Assembly (NCBI GenBank): GCA_018873245.2
Contig: JAEMBT020000007.1
Span: forward strand, 5,487,129-5,551,128
Length of the DNA: 64,000 nt
DNA from: Archegozetes longisetosus
Taxonomy: Eukaryota; Arthropoda; Arachnida; Sarcoptiformes; Trhypochthoniidae
Direction of reading: 5' to 3'
The notes beneath the pieces are model-generated. The model searched no databases, was not told where the DNA came from, and saw only the letters and a program-made list of their open reading frames with translations. Of the stretch, positions 35,007 through 46,905 are shown in pieces; the first letter of the stretch is position 1, and every line of letters begins with the position of its first letter. The position numbers were made by a program, and so were the translations under genes.

Positions 35007-35232
35007 CTCGTATGAGACGATGCTAGTCCTCGCTTAAATAACTTTGTGAATGTAGCTGTTAAATCCTTCAACTAGTTCAATAGGATGGCAGCACCGTTAG
35101 AGGCCAAACTAATACATGTATTGGTGCGACACACATGGGCGAGTAGCCTTAAAAACACTGTATCTACGATAGAATTTGCTACTTGCCTGAGTGTGTCGCA
35201 CTAGTACGAGGACTAGCATCGCCCGATACGGC
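35007..35232. mobile_element. Small MITE overlapping the 3' end of the receptor gene
   Basis: CGATGCTAGTCCTCG at 35018-35032 recurs inverted at 35207-35221, with weaker pairing extending about 10 bp further out. An inner inverted pair (GTGCGACACAC and GTGTGTCGCAC) lies inside. The right arm supplies the last codons and the stop of the gene at 35213-36280. Confidence 0.7.
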
Positions 35233-36280
35233 TAGAATTGATTTGAGTGCACATGACTGAGAATGTGATGACAGCATTTAGAAAACTCATAACCAATTTA
35301 GAGTCGACTTGAAACAAGCCCAAAGGCTTAGGTCTATTTTCCCAATGATTAGTTGCTTCTTGTAAGTATTGAATCATTTCTAGATCAAAATTTTGCTCAT
35401 TTGAAACTTTAGATGTAAAACTTTTGTAAACAATACATATAATCGTATTGACATCATATGTGTTGTTAAGTCGACCAACAATTATGATAACAATTATGAC
35501 AACCACGCAAAAAGCCATCAAATCAATGAATTCAATAATTGAAAAGTCAATACTTTCTGGAGCGGTCGTCATTCGTGATGTATTAATACAAATTATAACA
35601 AACAGTTCACTTAGCCATAAAATAGGCATAAAGCCAATCAAATCATTCAATCTTCTTTCGGTCGATTGAATAATAATTGCCTGATATCTCAAACGACGAA
35701 TTTTACAAATGTCGCTCACGTAATTATTATTGAACAAACTATTGAAATGAACTTTTTTGATGCAATACAATAAATAATAAGTTTGCAAGTAAACCAAAAT
35801 CTGTAATAATTTCCAACCGAATAGGTAAAGGGCATCGAGACTCTCGAAAATTATATAAAATACAACTACCAACATGTACGAAATCTTATTGTTCTTTTCG
35901 AAAATAAAATCTGATTTCACATCTTCTATAACCCAAAATAAATATAAAGAAAGAATAAGAGAAGTACTTATAAACCAAATAACTGTTGAGGTCAAAGCCA
36001 AATTTTTAGCATTATCTTCGTCAATCTTGATGCGCAATTGATTGATGGATTCAGATAATTTCTTGTGATTTCTTTTGTATATTAAATAGGATAATAATGA
36101 GATCAACATTTTGAGAATCCATGAGATGTCAAACAAATCAAATGATTTTTGAACATAGATAGCAGTCGTTAGAATCAGATCAAGTAAAATACAAGATACA
36201 GTGATTACAGATATGGAAATTCTGATATGTTTATTATCCTCAACTGATTCTAAGCCATAGAAGAAAAATACTTTATTCAT
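35213..36280 (-). CDS. Gustatory-receptor-like seven-TM chemoreceptor
   Basis: Single-exon gene of about 355 aa. I chose the ATG at 36280 because no ATG lies between it and the upstream in-frame stop, although 17 more codons are open. About seven hydrophobic segments are visible, including VITVSCILLDLIL, VIWFISTSLILSLYLFW, MLVVVFYIIF, MPILWLSELFVIICI and MAFCVVVIIVIIIV. The last part, GLFQVDSKLVMSF then ITFSVMCTQ, matches the gustatory-receptor ending, in which a TYxxxxxQ-like motif follows a GLFxxD-type block. Such receptors are inverted relative to GPCRs and act as ligand-gated channels in sensory neurons. The final residues SRIGRC lie in a transposon arm, so the original C-terminus was replaced. 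Confidence 0.75.
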   Translation of the reverse strand: MNKVFFFYGLESVEDNKHIRISISVITVSCILLDLILTTAIYVQKSFDLFDISWILKMLISLLSYLIYKRNHKKLSESINQLRIKIDEDNAKNLALTSTVIWFISTSLILSLYLFWVIEDVKSDFIFEKNNKISYMLVVVFYIIFESLDALYLFGWKLLQILVYLQTYYLLYCIKKVHFNSLFNNNYVSDICKIRRLRYQAIIIQSTERRLNDLIGFMPILWLSELFVIICINTSRMTTAPESIDFSIIEFIDLMAFCVVVIIVIIIVGRLNNTYDVNTIICIVYKSFTSKVSNEQNFDLEMIQYLQEATNHWENRPKPLGLFQVDSKLVMSFLNAVITFSVMCTQINSSRIGRC

Positions 36281-36331
36281 ATAGTAAAACTTTTCCAATG
36301 ATCTTACATATCCCGATGGATTAGATTTCAA

Positions 36332-37330
36332 TAACCTTTGTTTTCAAGTGAATCAAACTTTTATGCTTTCAAAATTGTGATCATAGTAAACATTTTATTA
36401 TGTGAATACTATGCGAATCTTTTTTGAATCAAAGCTTACGCATAAACAAATCTCATTGTAAGTGAATATGATTCATTTTCTTAATGCATTGACTGATTTC
36501 ATTGGCATATATTTTATTTACACTTTTTTGAAAATGAAGCCATCTCATTAGTTACTGCTTTTTAATTTGAATAATCTTTTGTCAATTGTTTTATTTGACC
36601 TAATTTCTTTTTGAATGCGATTTATTGTTGAAATACTCTAATACTTGTATAAATCAGAAACATTATATCGTTGTGTAGCTTTTCTCAGATATACTTATTA
36701 ACAGTAATGAGAATATTTATGGACACTTTTTATGGTCATTCATTTAATAACACATTGTCTCTATCCAGAAACAAAACTCACATAGATTGAGACAATTTCT
36801 TGGATCTCCTCGAAATTGAGATAGAATATGTCAATATTCCAGATAACCGAGAAGTCTATAACCTGCCTACACCTGTTCTTTATCAAAATAGTTTCTATTT
36901 GTTTGATAAAATTCTATTCATTCGTTTGAAATTTTTAGTAATCAACTCAATCGGCAAACTAAAACATGCAATGAAAGCTTGTATTTCAATATGGAATATA
37001 CTAGAATCTGCGACAGATCTTCAGATAAACACACTTTCCTGCTGACGTATATAACTTGGAAACTTATTTAGCAATTGCTTTAAAAGTTAAGAGAGATCAA
37101 GAACCTTAATGTGTCCTAGAAATATACAAATATACAATTCGACATTAACTAAAAAACTTGGAGTTAAGATTGTTATATTTTATTGCTACAAATAGTTGTC
37201 ATCGTGATTTCTATCTAATATTTGAACAACACTTGTTTCTAATGTTTTTATTATTATTAAGTGTATCTATAGGTTCGAAAAAAGACTTTGCCTATGCATG
37301 ACAAAAACTGTAACAGAGCAGAATCATATT
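36332..37330. other. No recognisable gene
   Basis: AT-rich. The open stretch at 36800-37045 begins without an ATG and shows no known domain. Part of this may be the receptor promoter, but no clear TATA-ATG arrangement is seen. Confidence 0.4.
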
Positions 37331-37912
37331 CAGATTGGGATAGAGATCCAACTTTTATACCTTTGAACCCTAGGGTCTCGTTAAAAACCCTTTACCCTTA
37401 AGGGTTTGGGAAGGGAAGGGTCTGCAAATTTTTGTAAGGATCGGGAAATGTTTTCATGATCTGAGTAAAAACCCTTTTCAAACCCTTTCAGACTTATATT
37501 GACTTAATATAATCAATTGAATGCGTATTTAATATCATAACCTTTAACTTAACCTTTCAATACATAGCTGTATTTTTGAATAAAAAGTTGTGAAATCAAT
37601 TAATTGAAAGCACATGTCTTTAGTTTTGATATATTTTATGTGAAGTATTTATTATATTTTATTAGATCTAATTTTGATTTATCTTAAGAATAAAATCTCA
37701 ATTCTAATGTATTTCACTCTAATATGCAATAAAATTTTGGTATTCATTGATATATCTATACATTAAGGGTTTAAGGGAAGGGTACGGGAAGGAAGGAGTT
37801 TTGAAATAACCTAAAGGGTCGGGAAGGGTTTTATTTTTCCCATACGCAAAGGGTACGGGAAGGGAAGGGTCGAGAAAAATTTTAAAAGTTGAATCTCTAG
37901 ATCCGGATTCTG
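37331..37912. mobile_element. 582-bp MITE rich in GGGAAGGG units
   Basis: The left end starts CAGATTGGG and the right end, reversed, starts CAGAATCCGG. Both then share an AGAGAT-YCAACTTTT block. Sub-terminal stretches are full of AAGGGTTTGGGAAGGG-type units. hAT-like in style, but the flanking 8 bp do not match each other. Confidence 0.6.
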
Positions 37913-38717
37913 TGTTATAATAACGCATAAAGTGCTAAGTTTTCAAAGTTTCTATTAGCTGCTTTCTTTTTATTTGCATTAGATTGAGTTTGAATGATTT
38001 GCACGACAAATGATAACGGGAATGATTACGCAGAAAATTGACTTGAGTTAGAAAGTTTCTTATAGCTAAATAGACGATCAATACGATAGTTGTATGATAG
38101 AAATTTTAATACAGCTCAATTTTAACACAGATCTTAAGAGAACTTTGTGCTTCCCATTCAAATTTGCTGGCTGAGCCACTCTACGCTAATATCAAATCGT
38201 TCAAAACTCGACAGTATTCACCTTTTGTGTCAAATTTTACCCGAGCTTCAATTAATCGAATTTTTTCGAACAGTGAGTAAACTTTTATATATCTCATCAT
38301 GATCTCTATACAATCCTTTCAATTGTGCCCTCTATCATCACCATTAATTATGTCACGTTGAAATAGGAACCAGTATAAACAAAGTGTAACATAAGGGATT
38401 GGGTATAAAAGGCATGCGAATATTATTTTTTTAAAGATAAGATATAATTGAAAGTTTTAAAAATTTTTTTTAAATTTGACAAAATCTGAGAGAAAGTTGA
38501 AAAAAATTTACATTAAGAAAAAGTTTAGAAAAATTGTGTAAGTTTGGGACTATATGATCAAATCTAAGATAAACTCAAGCAATTTTGAAAAAATTTTGAT
38601 AAGCATGAATGAATTAACCAGATTTGAAAAATATACTAACATCTTGGACTTTTCAATTGGATTTGAGCAAGTTAGAGAAATAGAGCGTTTTGAAAATATG
38701 TAAGGCTCTACCTGGAA

Positions 38718-39144
38718 CAGTGATCGCCAACCTTTTAGTTATAAAGAGCCACAATATTTGACTCTTCAGTCTAAGTTCCGAAAAAAATTATGACAAAAAC
38801 AAATTTATTTTTAATTTGAAATTTATTCAAATAAACATTTTATTTATTTGAGGGTTTCGATGCTTGGCATTGCTTTTAATATTGACCGATAATTCACTCG
38901 AACCAATAACTTCGTGAAACAAATTGACACTATAGTTTCGAACTTAATGTTCATAAAATTTTTGTGTTCATTTCTCAGGTATTGCTTATATATAATAAGG
39001 ACTGCAGTCTTAAGATTAGTAATACATTATCAACGATTCTCTCAAAATGACCGCGATTTGATATTATAAAGTTATCAGTTGTATAAAAGGACCGGAGAAA
39101 ATGAATTACCTAGCTGGATCCGGGCCGCGGGTCGGCGATCAAAG
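38718..39144. mobile_element. Probable hAT-derived MITE
   Basis: Left end CAGTGATCGCCAACCTTTTA, followed by AAAGAGCCAC; right end, reversed, CTTTGATCGCCGACCC. The GATCGCC-ACC pattern and internal GAGCCAC are typical of one hAT branch. No transposase and no clear target duplication. Confidence 0.5.
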
Positions 39145-39652
39145 ATTAAGGATATAGGTTGAAGTGGCTTAATGAACAAGAGCGTAACATAGGGCGAGAG
39201 GGTCGTAGCGATAGGCCATTTTAGCCTAACGTAGTTTATGGGGTGTAAATATGTAATCAATTCCAATTTCAATATTTTTATCTATTCTTCCTTTTAATTT
39301 AAAAACTTTTTAAACTGAAACTCAATTGAAAATTAGTTAAAAATGATTTATGTTTTGGTTAAAATGAATTGACAATTAATTGACAATTAATGAGATAAGT
39401 AATTACTCATACATGAAACGAACGGATTTTATTTACTTATCAATAAATGAATTAAAACTTATCGCAACTTTGTTCACCACATCCTTTTAGGTACTTATTT
39501 ATCTTTATCTTTATTTCAACTATTTGATCGCAAATAACGTTTTGATCCTCTGAAAACTAACCTTTAAATGATTTCTCTTTTCCCTTTTAAAGCCTTTTGA
39601 AAATCACTTCAAATGTGAATCAATACATAAGACAAAACTCACTCAATTCGTT
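39145..39652. promoter_or_regulatory. Upstream region of the PEP-synthase-like gene
   Basis: AT-rich, no coding signal. It directly precedes the ATG at 39653, so it should hold the promoter. I cannot point to a clear TATA box. Confidence 0.3.
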
Positions 39653-42600
39653 ATGAGTTTTAAATCAAATTTGCGTCAACTCAAATCTAGAAGAGGGTCG
39701 ACGAAAGCAAGACTTGATTTGTTTGATGCTGAGTCTGAGCACAATCCGTATGCCATCGGATTATTACCACATGAGAAGGAATGGACTTTTGAGCTGCCAA
39801 ATCGAGTATTCAAATCATTTGAAATTGTTTCCATTTTCAGAGTTTTAAAACTTGAAATTTACTGATCATTTTTTAAATATGTTCAAAATTGATTTTTCAA
39901 ACTAGACTAAAGCCGAAAACTTATGGATCTATGGAACCAATAGTTGGGGACAATATTTATTATTAAATCTGAAATGGAGGCCAAACAGTGAAAATGAAGC
40001 CTTAGGTTCAGTAAAGTTGCAGTTCAAAGATGACCAAATTATTTATGAGTTAAATGAAGAACAATTGGTTTCCATTCCAAACGATAGAACAGTGAATGAG
40101 TACAAAATCGCCGGCGTTGCAGTCGAAGTCTTGGCTCCTTTCCGAAGATTGCGAATTAAAGTTCGCGCGTATCTCAGACGAAAAGACACCAATCAATTAG
40201 TTTTTGTGAAAATGCGTTTATTCTGGATTTCAATTTCGAATATATTTGATTTTCAGAATGATTTTAGCGATAAGTTTATCGCTAAAGGACTGACTTCGGG
40301 TACATCTACGAGTACCACAAACACAAGCATTGAATTTGAAGATCGTTTCGAACAATTTGGTCAAATCAAAGGTGACGTTCAGTTAGAAAACTTGTCGCAC
40401 AAAGAATTGTATTTATGGGGGTCTAAAGCAAAGCAATACTTAACTCGAGCAAACAATTTGAAGTCAAGGCGTATCTATGGTTTTAGTAAAAAGGGTTATG
40501 CTTTTCATATCGGAAGCACTCAAATAAATACAATTAAGTACGAGAGCTAGAATCAAATTAAATCTTTTCTTTATTCAAACTAAATTTCTATCTATTGCTT
40601 AGTTATCGTTACGGATACGCGTATTTTGGATTAGGACAAGTATTTCCGATAACTGATATCAGTCTAGCACTTAATGACATGAACAAAATCGAAGAATCGT
40701 TGAAATCTTCGAATGAAATTAACGCACAATTAAAGTTCACATTCGATATCGAATCTGAAAAGAGAAACTTTGAGGCTGTAATTGAAAAAAGAGATGAACT
40801 GGAGAACATATTTGTTTGCGACCTGAGCCTAAATCAGTGTGAAGGAAAAGCGGTTATCATTATTGATGATAATTCTCACGAAGTCATTAACGCTGTCAAT
40901 GAATCGAAGATTGAGAGCGAAAGATTACAGAATCTAGTCATGAAAATTGGTGATCAAGATAGCGATCAAGTAATTTATAGTGGAGGAAAAGGCGCGTCTT
41001 TATCATCACTGACTCATTTGTCTAAAAGCGATGGAATCAAGTTTTTGGTTCCACGGGGAGTCATTGTCACAACTAATTCCTATGAATTTCTATTAGAACA
41101 AAATCATACAATTAAACAAAGAATTGATTTGCTCCAAACGATCGCATGGTTTGTAATTATTGATTGAATTTTTCTTTTCAGACCAACCAATCCTTATGTC
41201 TGTTTCTAAAATAGGTCTGAAAATAAGGAAAACTTGAAAGACAATTGTGAAAAATTGTCATCGTTCATATCCTCCAATGGGCTGCCGATTAAAATTAAGA
41301 ACGAAATCACAGCACAATTGACTTCAATTTTTGGTCTTGACTTTGAGGCCAAATGTTTTGCTGTTCGTTCGTCGGCTTCTGGTGAAGATTCTGATGAGAT
41401 GTCAGCCGCTGGACAAATGACTACCTTTTGGGTGTCAAAGGAATCGATCAAATCAGTACTGCAGTAATGAAGTGCTGGTCATCACAATTCACTTATGTTG
41501 CCGTTGAATATAAAAGAGGTTACGGACAAGAAGTCAATAGTCCGATGGCTGTTGTCATACAAGAGATGGTAAATTGTGATTCTGCTGGAGTTATATTGAC
41601 TTGTGATCCACTCAATGGCGACGAACGAAAAGTGATAATAACTGCTAACTATGGAATTGGAGAGAGTGTCGTTTCAGCGATGGCAGAACCGGACACTATC
41701 ACACTTGATGTCAACATTGAATCGAACTCTCTGCTCAAACAAAGAACAATCAGAGGTATTATTGATAAGTTTTAGGAAAATGAATTTTGTACTCATAATG
41801 AAACTAACATTAATTTTGACTTTTATTGTGTGAAGGGATCGAAAGCATGAAAATCGGTTCGAAACTGAAGTCAATCAAATTGAATAGTATTAATGGCGGA
41901 ACTACTTTAGAAGAAAGAAATGAAAATGAAGTGTGTTGCCTGAGTGAAGACGAAGTTTTAAAGTTAGGTCAAATGGCGCTCATGGTTCACAAATTTTATG
42001 GGAATGCGCGTGACATCGAGTGGGGAATCAAAGACAAACAAATATATGTTTTACAATCGCGACCCATCACTAATCTCGATAACTCATTCACAGAATGGGA
42101 GATAATGCATGACATCGATACGGGTCAGCCGTCAGAAAGGGAATATTTTTCGCGAGCGAACTTCGGCGAAATATTTCCGGGTGCGAGTTCTTACACATGT
42201 CTTACATGGCTCTCACAGATATGGATGGTTGCAGGCATTGTTAGATTGATTTTCTTCATTTACTTTAATATTTTATCAGTTAATCAATTTTAATCAATTT
42301 GACTCAATTTAGAAACTGTTCAAACACATGTTCAATATGCGCCCCAAAGACTTCTCTCCTTTTTATAATTTTGGTGGCGGTATTGTTAGTAATCAACTCT
42401 TTATGTCTCTCAAAAATGTGAGTCTTTATGGTTTATAAATTACTTTATAAATTGTTATTTATATTATTTGCAGGGAAGTCCTCCGTTTTCACTCGATCCT
42501 AACTCAAAAATGGCTAAAGGAATGCAAATGTCATTTTTTGGACATGAACTCGAAGACGAAGAACTGTTTAAAGATACAAAAGATAGAACATCGAAAAGAC

Positions 42601-44237
42601 CTATCTCTACGACTAACAAATTGGCAGTCGCTAAGATAATGATGGGTATCATATTCTCTGCAAAGAAGAAGTTGAGAGTAGCAAGAAACACAATTCTAAC
42701 TTTTGACCTGCTAAAAGATCGTAATTTTCAGAATTCAAAACAATTATTTGATCACATCGTAACGAATTCGGAGTATATGTATCTCGCAGTTCAAACTCAT
42801 TCTATTTGTTCCATGTTTTCGATGATCAATAATATGATGCTAACTAACTTGCTTTCTGGTGACAATAAAGATGGTAAGTTTTCAAAAACATTTGTAAAAT
42901 GTCTACTGTTCTATCAAAAATTTGAACTTAATTTCAGATCAAAATAAAAACCTATTTTCTGACTTTGCATTATTGTTATCTTCGTCTAACGATGTGGTTA
43001 GCGCTGAAGTTCCGAATGCATTGCGAGACATTGCAGTCTCTATTGAAAATCCAGAAGAATTTTGTTTAAAAAGTTCAGAACAAGCTTTGAGTTATCTTAC
43101 GAGTGGAAACTCAGAGAGTAGTAAACGGTTTAATGAGTTTTTGGCGAAGCACGGGCACAGAGGGTATAAAGAATTTGATCCATTAGTCCATCAATGGAGA
43201 GACAATCCTATTCCAGTTATTAAGTCATTACAAGCTATGCTAACGAATGGTCAGTCTCATTTAAACCCAAAAGAAGAGAAGACACTGAACCAAATCGTTT
43301 CATCGATCAAAACACCTTTGAGTGCAACTAAAAGATTTCTGTTGAAAAAATTCATTCTTCCACGTTGTAGAGACGGAGTCGGTATGAATCAGTTTTATTT
43401 GAGTGACATTTCAGATAAATATTTGATTGAAAAAAATTTTCTGAAACGGGATTTTATTTTGCTGCTCACGAAGGACTGAGAGAACAGGGAAAATATCTTT
43501 GGATTTGGACAGTCAATGTCTATAGACGTGCATTTTGGAGATTGTCTCAGATGATGGTTGAAGAGGGAAGACTACCCGAAAATGATCTTCTATTTTATTT
43601 AACCATTTATGAATTAGGAAAACTAGTCAATCAAAGAGATCCAGTATTAGTATCACGTGCTAAATGTAGAAAGAGATTGCATAACAATAAGGACGCACTT
43701 ATATTCTCTGAAACAGTGACCGGACCTATGATGAAACCAAGAAATGTGAGCTAAGCTCTTATTTATGTAAAATGATTAGTAAAATAGTATTCTATCAAAC
43801 TGAAGGATTCTATTGAACATTTTGGGAATATCGAAGGCTTAAACCAAATAAAAGGCACTCCTATTTGTTTTGGTAAAGTTCAGGCGCGTGTGTGTGTGGC
43901 TATGAATTTAGAAGAGGCGTCAAATATTCAGGTAGCTCTCGATTGAGTCAAACAATTGATTTAATTGATAGAAACAATTGAAAAACTTTTCTGTTGATAG
44001 AGTGGCGATATTTTGATAACTTATAGTACGGACATAGGTTGGAGTCCATACTTTCCTATGCTTTCAGGACTAGCCACAGAAATCGGTGGCCTAATATCTC
44101 ACGGAGCAGTCATAGCAAGAGAATACGGATTGCCGTGTCTGGTGGGAGTTGAGGGCGCCTCCAAAGTATTCAAAACTGGAGATACAGCAATACTTGACAC
44201 AGAATCGGGTCTAATTATTAAATTGGAATCACATTGA
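39653..44237 (+). CDS. Phosphoenolpyruvate-synthase-like enzyme, 11 exons
   Basis: Exons by eye: 39653-39805, 39906-40537, 40603-41148, 41215-41755, 41836-42239, 42313-42417, 42474-42873, 42938-43381, 43474-43745, 43788-43931, 44001-44237. Introns are 42-100 bp and GT-AG, and phases agree throughout. About 1290 codons. An N-terminal region (about 1-380) precedes the ATP-grasp PPDK_N-type domain (about 385-700: GGKGASLSSL, AVRSSASGEDS, YGIGESVVS, VLQSRPIT). The C-terminal swivel domain holds the phospho-histidine in GLISHGAVIAREYG (about residue 1248) after the YSTDIGWSPYFP block. Bacterial relatives make PEP from pyruvate and ATP, or phosphorylate rifampicin; the animal substrate is unknown. 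One base seems missing in the T run near 41425 (TTFLGVKG in the family), so the gene is either a fresh pseudogene or carries a sequencing error. Confidence 0.85.
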
Positions 44238-44883
44238 AAATGATTCGTTTGGACAGATTTTTTATGAGATTGAATCCAATGCCCTTTAATTGGATTTATT
44301 TTTCGATTAATCTTTTGTTCTGTTGTGAACAAAACAGTCATCCCATCAAAAGTTATTCAGATCTTGTTATGAAACCCTTAGTTATTACGAATTACATACG
44401 AAGTCAAATTACAATCAGAATCGTGTCAATTATTATCTGTTATAGTTTTATGTACTGTTTTTTCTAACCAATTATTTGATTTTTTATTTATACAAAACAC
44501 GGTTTGAAGCATCAGGTACTTAAAAATTAGATGAAATCATTTGTCATTGAACTGAGAATTTTTAGTTTTTAAAGAGCTTTATTTCTACGTTTTTCGATAT
44601 AATGTTTATTGAAAAATATTTTGAACAATATACAATTTAAATATTTTAAGTCAGGTTTGTGAATTAGAACCAAAATAGTAGTTAAATAATTGTTGAGTTG
44701 TTACTTTTGCTCAATTTTAAGTTATTAAAGTTATTCAATCATTTACTTAATTGTTATCTGAATGTAGACGAGTTCTTTCTAAAACGCTTTATTAGACACC
44801 TTTCAAAAAAAATTTTCTTATTAATGTTTTAATAATAAGATTTATCATAAGATCTCACTTTGTTAGTGATTGGCTGTATTTGA
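44238..44883. other. Intergenic, nothing seen
   Basis: 3' side of the PEP-synthase-like gene. Overlapping open stretches at 44234-44467 are shadows. The minus-strand gene at 44884 ends here. Confidence 0.5.
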
Positions 44884-45123
44884 TTACTTCCTATTGGTTA
44901 TTTGTGTGAACAATAGCTTAAACCAAACTAAAGCGACTCCTAACAGAGCCAAACAAGAGATGCCAATTATAACAAAACCAAAAGCTTCCAATTGCGATAA
45001 AATCAATACAAGAACACCGATTGTTGTTAGAAGAGGTACGAAAAACACAAGAATTAGATCTAAAATCCAATTTGTTTTTAAAGTTTTTTCGGTACGACTC
45101 AAAGTGTTTTCAGTAGAACCCAT
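44884..45123 (-). CDS. Small protein with two membrane segments
   Basis: About 79 aa from the ATG at 45123 (MGSTENT); an earlier in-frame ATG at 45156 would add 11 residues. Two clear hydrophobic helices follow a polar N-terminus: WILDLILVFFVPLLTTIGVL and FGFVIIGISCLALLGVALVW. It ends in a short basic tail (TNRK). No family recognised. The gene is convergent with the PEP-synthase-like gene. It may be a hairpin membrane protein, or the last exon of a longer gene. Confidence 0.5.
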   Translation of the reverse strand: MGSTENTLSRTEKTLKTNWILDLILVFFVPLLTTIGVLVLILSQLEAFGFVIIGISCLALLGVALVWFKLLFTQITNRK

Positions 45124-45159
45124 ATTTAGTATAAGAATAAATTTATTGAAATGCAAGTA

Positions 45160-46243
45160 AAAGTTGTCTCAATATATTTAATGTCAGTTATATTCATAGA
45201 ATTTGTTGTAATTTTATATAACTACAATAAATAGTAATAACATTTAATTTGATTGTGAGAGAACGTCACTTATCAATAATTACTTGAAGAGGAGATAATG
45301 TTATAAAACGCAGTAATAAACTGATTGTTGAATAAAGCGTTAATTTTAGTTCTTATATTGTTTTATTAGGAAAGTTATAACAGATTCTTATTTTATCGCT
45401 TTATGTTGAACAAAAATAAAAGTTTATCGATAAAGAATTTGAGGTGTAGGTTAAAAAATTGAACCAAAAATTTGTATTTAATCATTTTGATTGAATTAAA
45501 AGTTTAAAACCTTGGCTTTATTCAAACAAAAGGTCAATATGATTTCAAAGTGTATTTTCGACAAAAATATTCTTAAGCTTTATATTCAACTCTTTAGCGG
45601 ACATAAACTTAACCAGGAAATGAATCAAATACTTCCGTGACAAGTAACTAAAACATCATTTCATTCATTTAGTCTCAGCTAATCCACAAATTTTTGAAAT
45701 TGTAAGTTAAATGCTGGCATACAATTAATTAGGGTTTATTAATTAGAAATTTGAAGGCATCTTCACTCATATATTTATGCGTTACGTAATGAACATGAAT
45801 TATGTTTTAGACTGACTAATCAGTTTGCATAATATCAAAGCACCCGTTATGAGCATGAATAAAGACTAGATTTTTCATATTCAAACAATAAGAGATTCGC
45901 GCAACGCTTTTCAAAAATAAACTAACTGTAATCAAAACATTCGAGTAATCAAATTTTGATTACAGATTTTCGAGCTTAAAATTGTCAAAAATAATAATTT
46001 AGTCAGTAGTGATAAAATATAAGCAGTTATTTGAAAAGTCATTAAATATTCTAAAGACCAGATCTTATATAAAAGCTTAAAGTTGAGATAATTTCTATCA
46101 AATCAAAAACTTGTGAATGAAAACAAAAAAATTTGATAAGAAACTTAGCCTAAAACAAGAAGCTGATTTGTTAGTGACAACAATCTTAAAACTTAATTTT
46201 AGGCAATACTTGACCTGAGGAAAGCGGTATTTTTTGACTTAAT
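45160..46243. other. Intergenic, nothing recognisable
   Basis: AT-rich, about 1.1 kb, with no long open stretch or repeat pattern seen. The open stretch at 46186-46383 is a shadow of the exon at 46244-46521. Confidence 0.5.
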
Positions 46244-46905
46244 TTAAGAAATTTGTGAATTCGGTTCTGTGGTCGGATTATAAACAACATTTTGTGAGAC
46301 AGGCTGATATCCAGCATGGTATTGATAACCAGCCTGTACCGGATAATCAACTCCTGCAAGCATTGGTGGTGCGGATGAGTCATAATTGGTCATTATCGAA
46401 CTCGGACCCTGAAATTGTTTTCTTCTCTCTTTTTCATACTTTCGATAACAGACAAACGCCATTATGATTAAGATGACAGCGGAACCAGTCATTATTCCCC
46501 CTATTGTCATTAGTATTGTTCCTAATTATCAGTAGAAATATTTCATTCAGTTCTTGAGATCGGAATTCTATATTTTAGAAATTTAATAAATGACTTACCG
46601 ATTAGTCGCGGAGTTTTGGAAAAGTCTTTGCGATTCTATTCAATTAAAGATGATTTTGTTAAGTTTGTTAACTTTTCAAATGAATGATTGTATACCTGAT
46701 TGAAAAAGTCATTATCAAATGCTGGAGAAGGGGGAGAATCATCTCCAGCAACAAATCGGAAAACAGATCCAGCGATTAACAGAAAAATGCCAAAAAATAT
46801 TAAACACACTGATGCCTGACATGAAATGATAGCTGGAACCAGTTTTGGCGGTGCACTTCTGTACGATCGGCCATAGAAATGTCTTCTGTTCGGTTGTTCC
46901 CACAT
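46244..46905 (-). CDS. Two-TM protein with a 37-nt microexon
   Basis: Exons are 46696-46905, 46599-46635 and 46244-46521 (174 aa); GT-AG introns of 60 and 77 bp. The N-terminus MWEQPNRRHFYGRS is polar, followed by TM1 (IISCQASVCLIFFGIFLLIA). A loop leads through the microexon (NRKDFSKTPRLI) to TM2 (about MTIGG to AFVCYRK), then a basic stretch EKERRKQ and a Tyr/Pro/Gln-rich tail (AGYQYHAGYQPVSQ). Without the microexon, exon 1 would read through to a stop within the intron. The architecture is like small two-pass membrane proteins with a cytosolic tail, but no named family is certain. Confidence 0.7.

Noticed and set aside
36800-37045. 81-codon frame upstream of the receptor
   Set aside because: No ATG at its start and no recognised domain.
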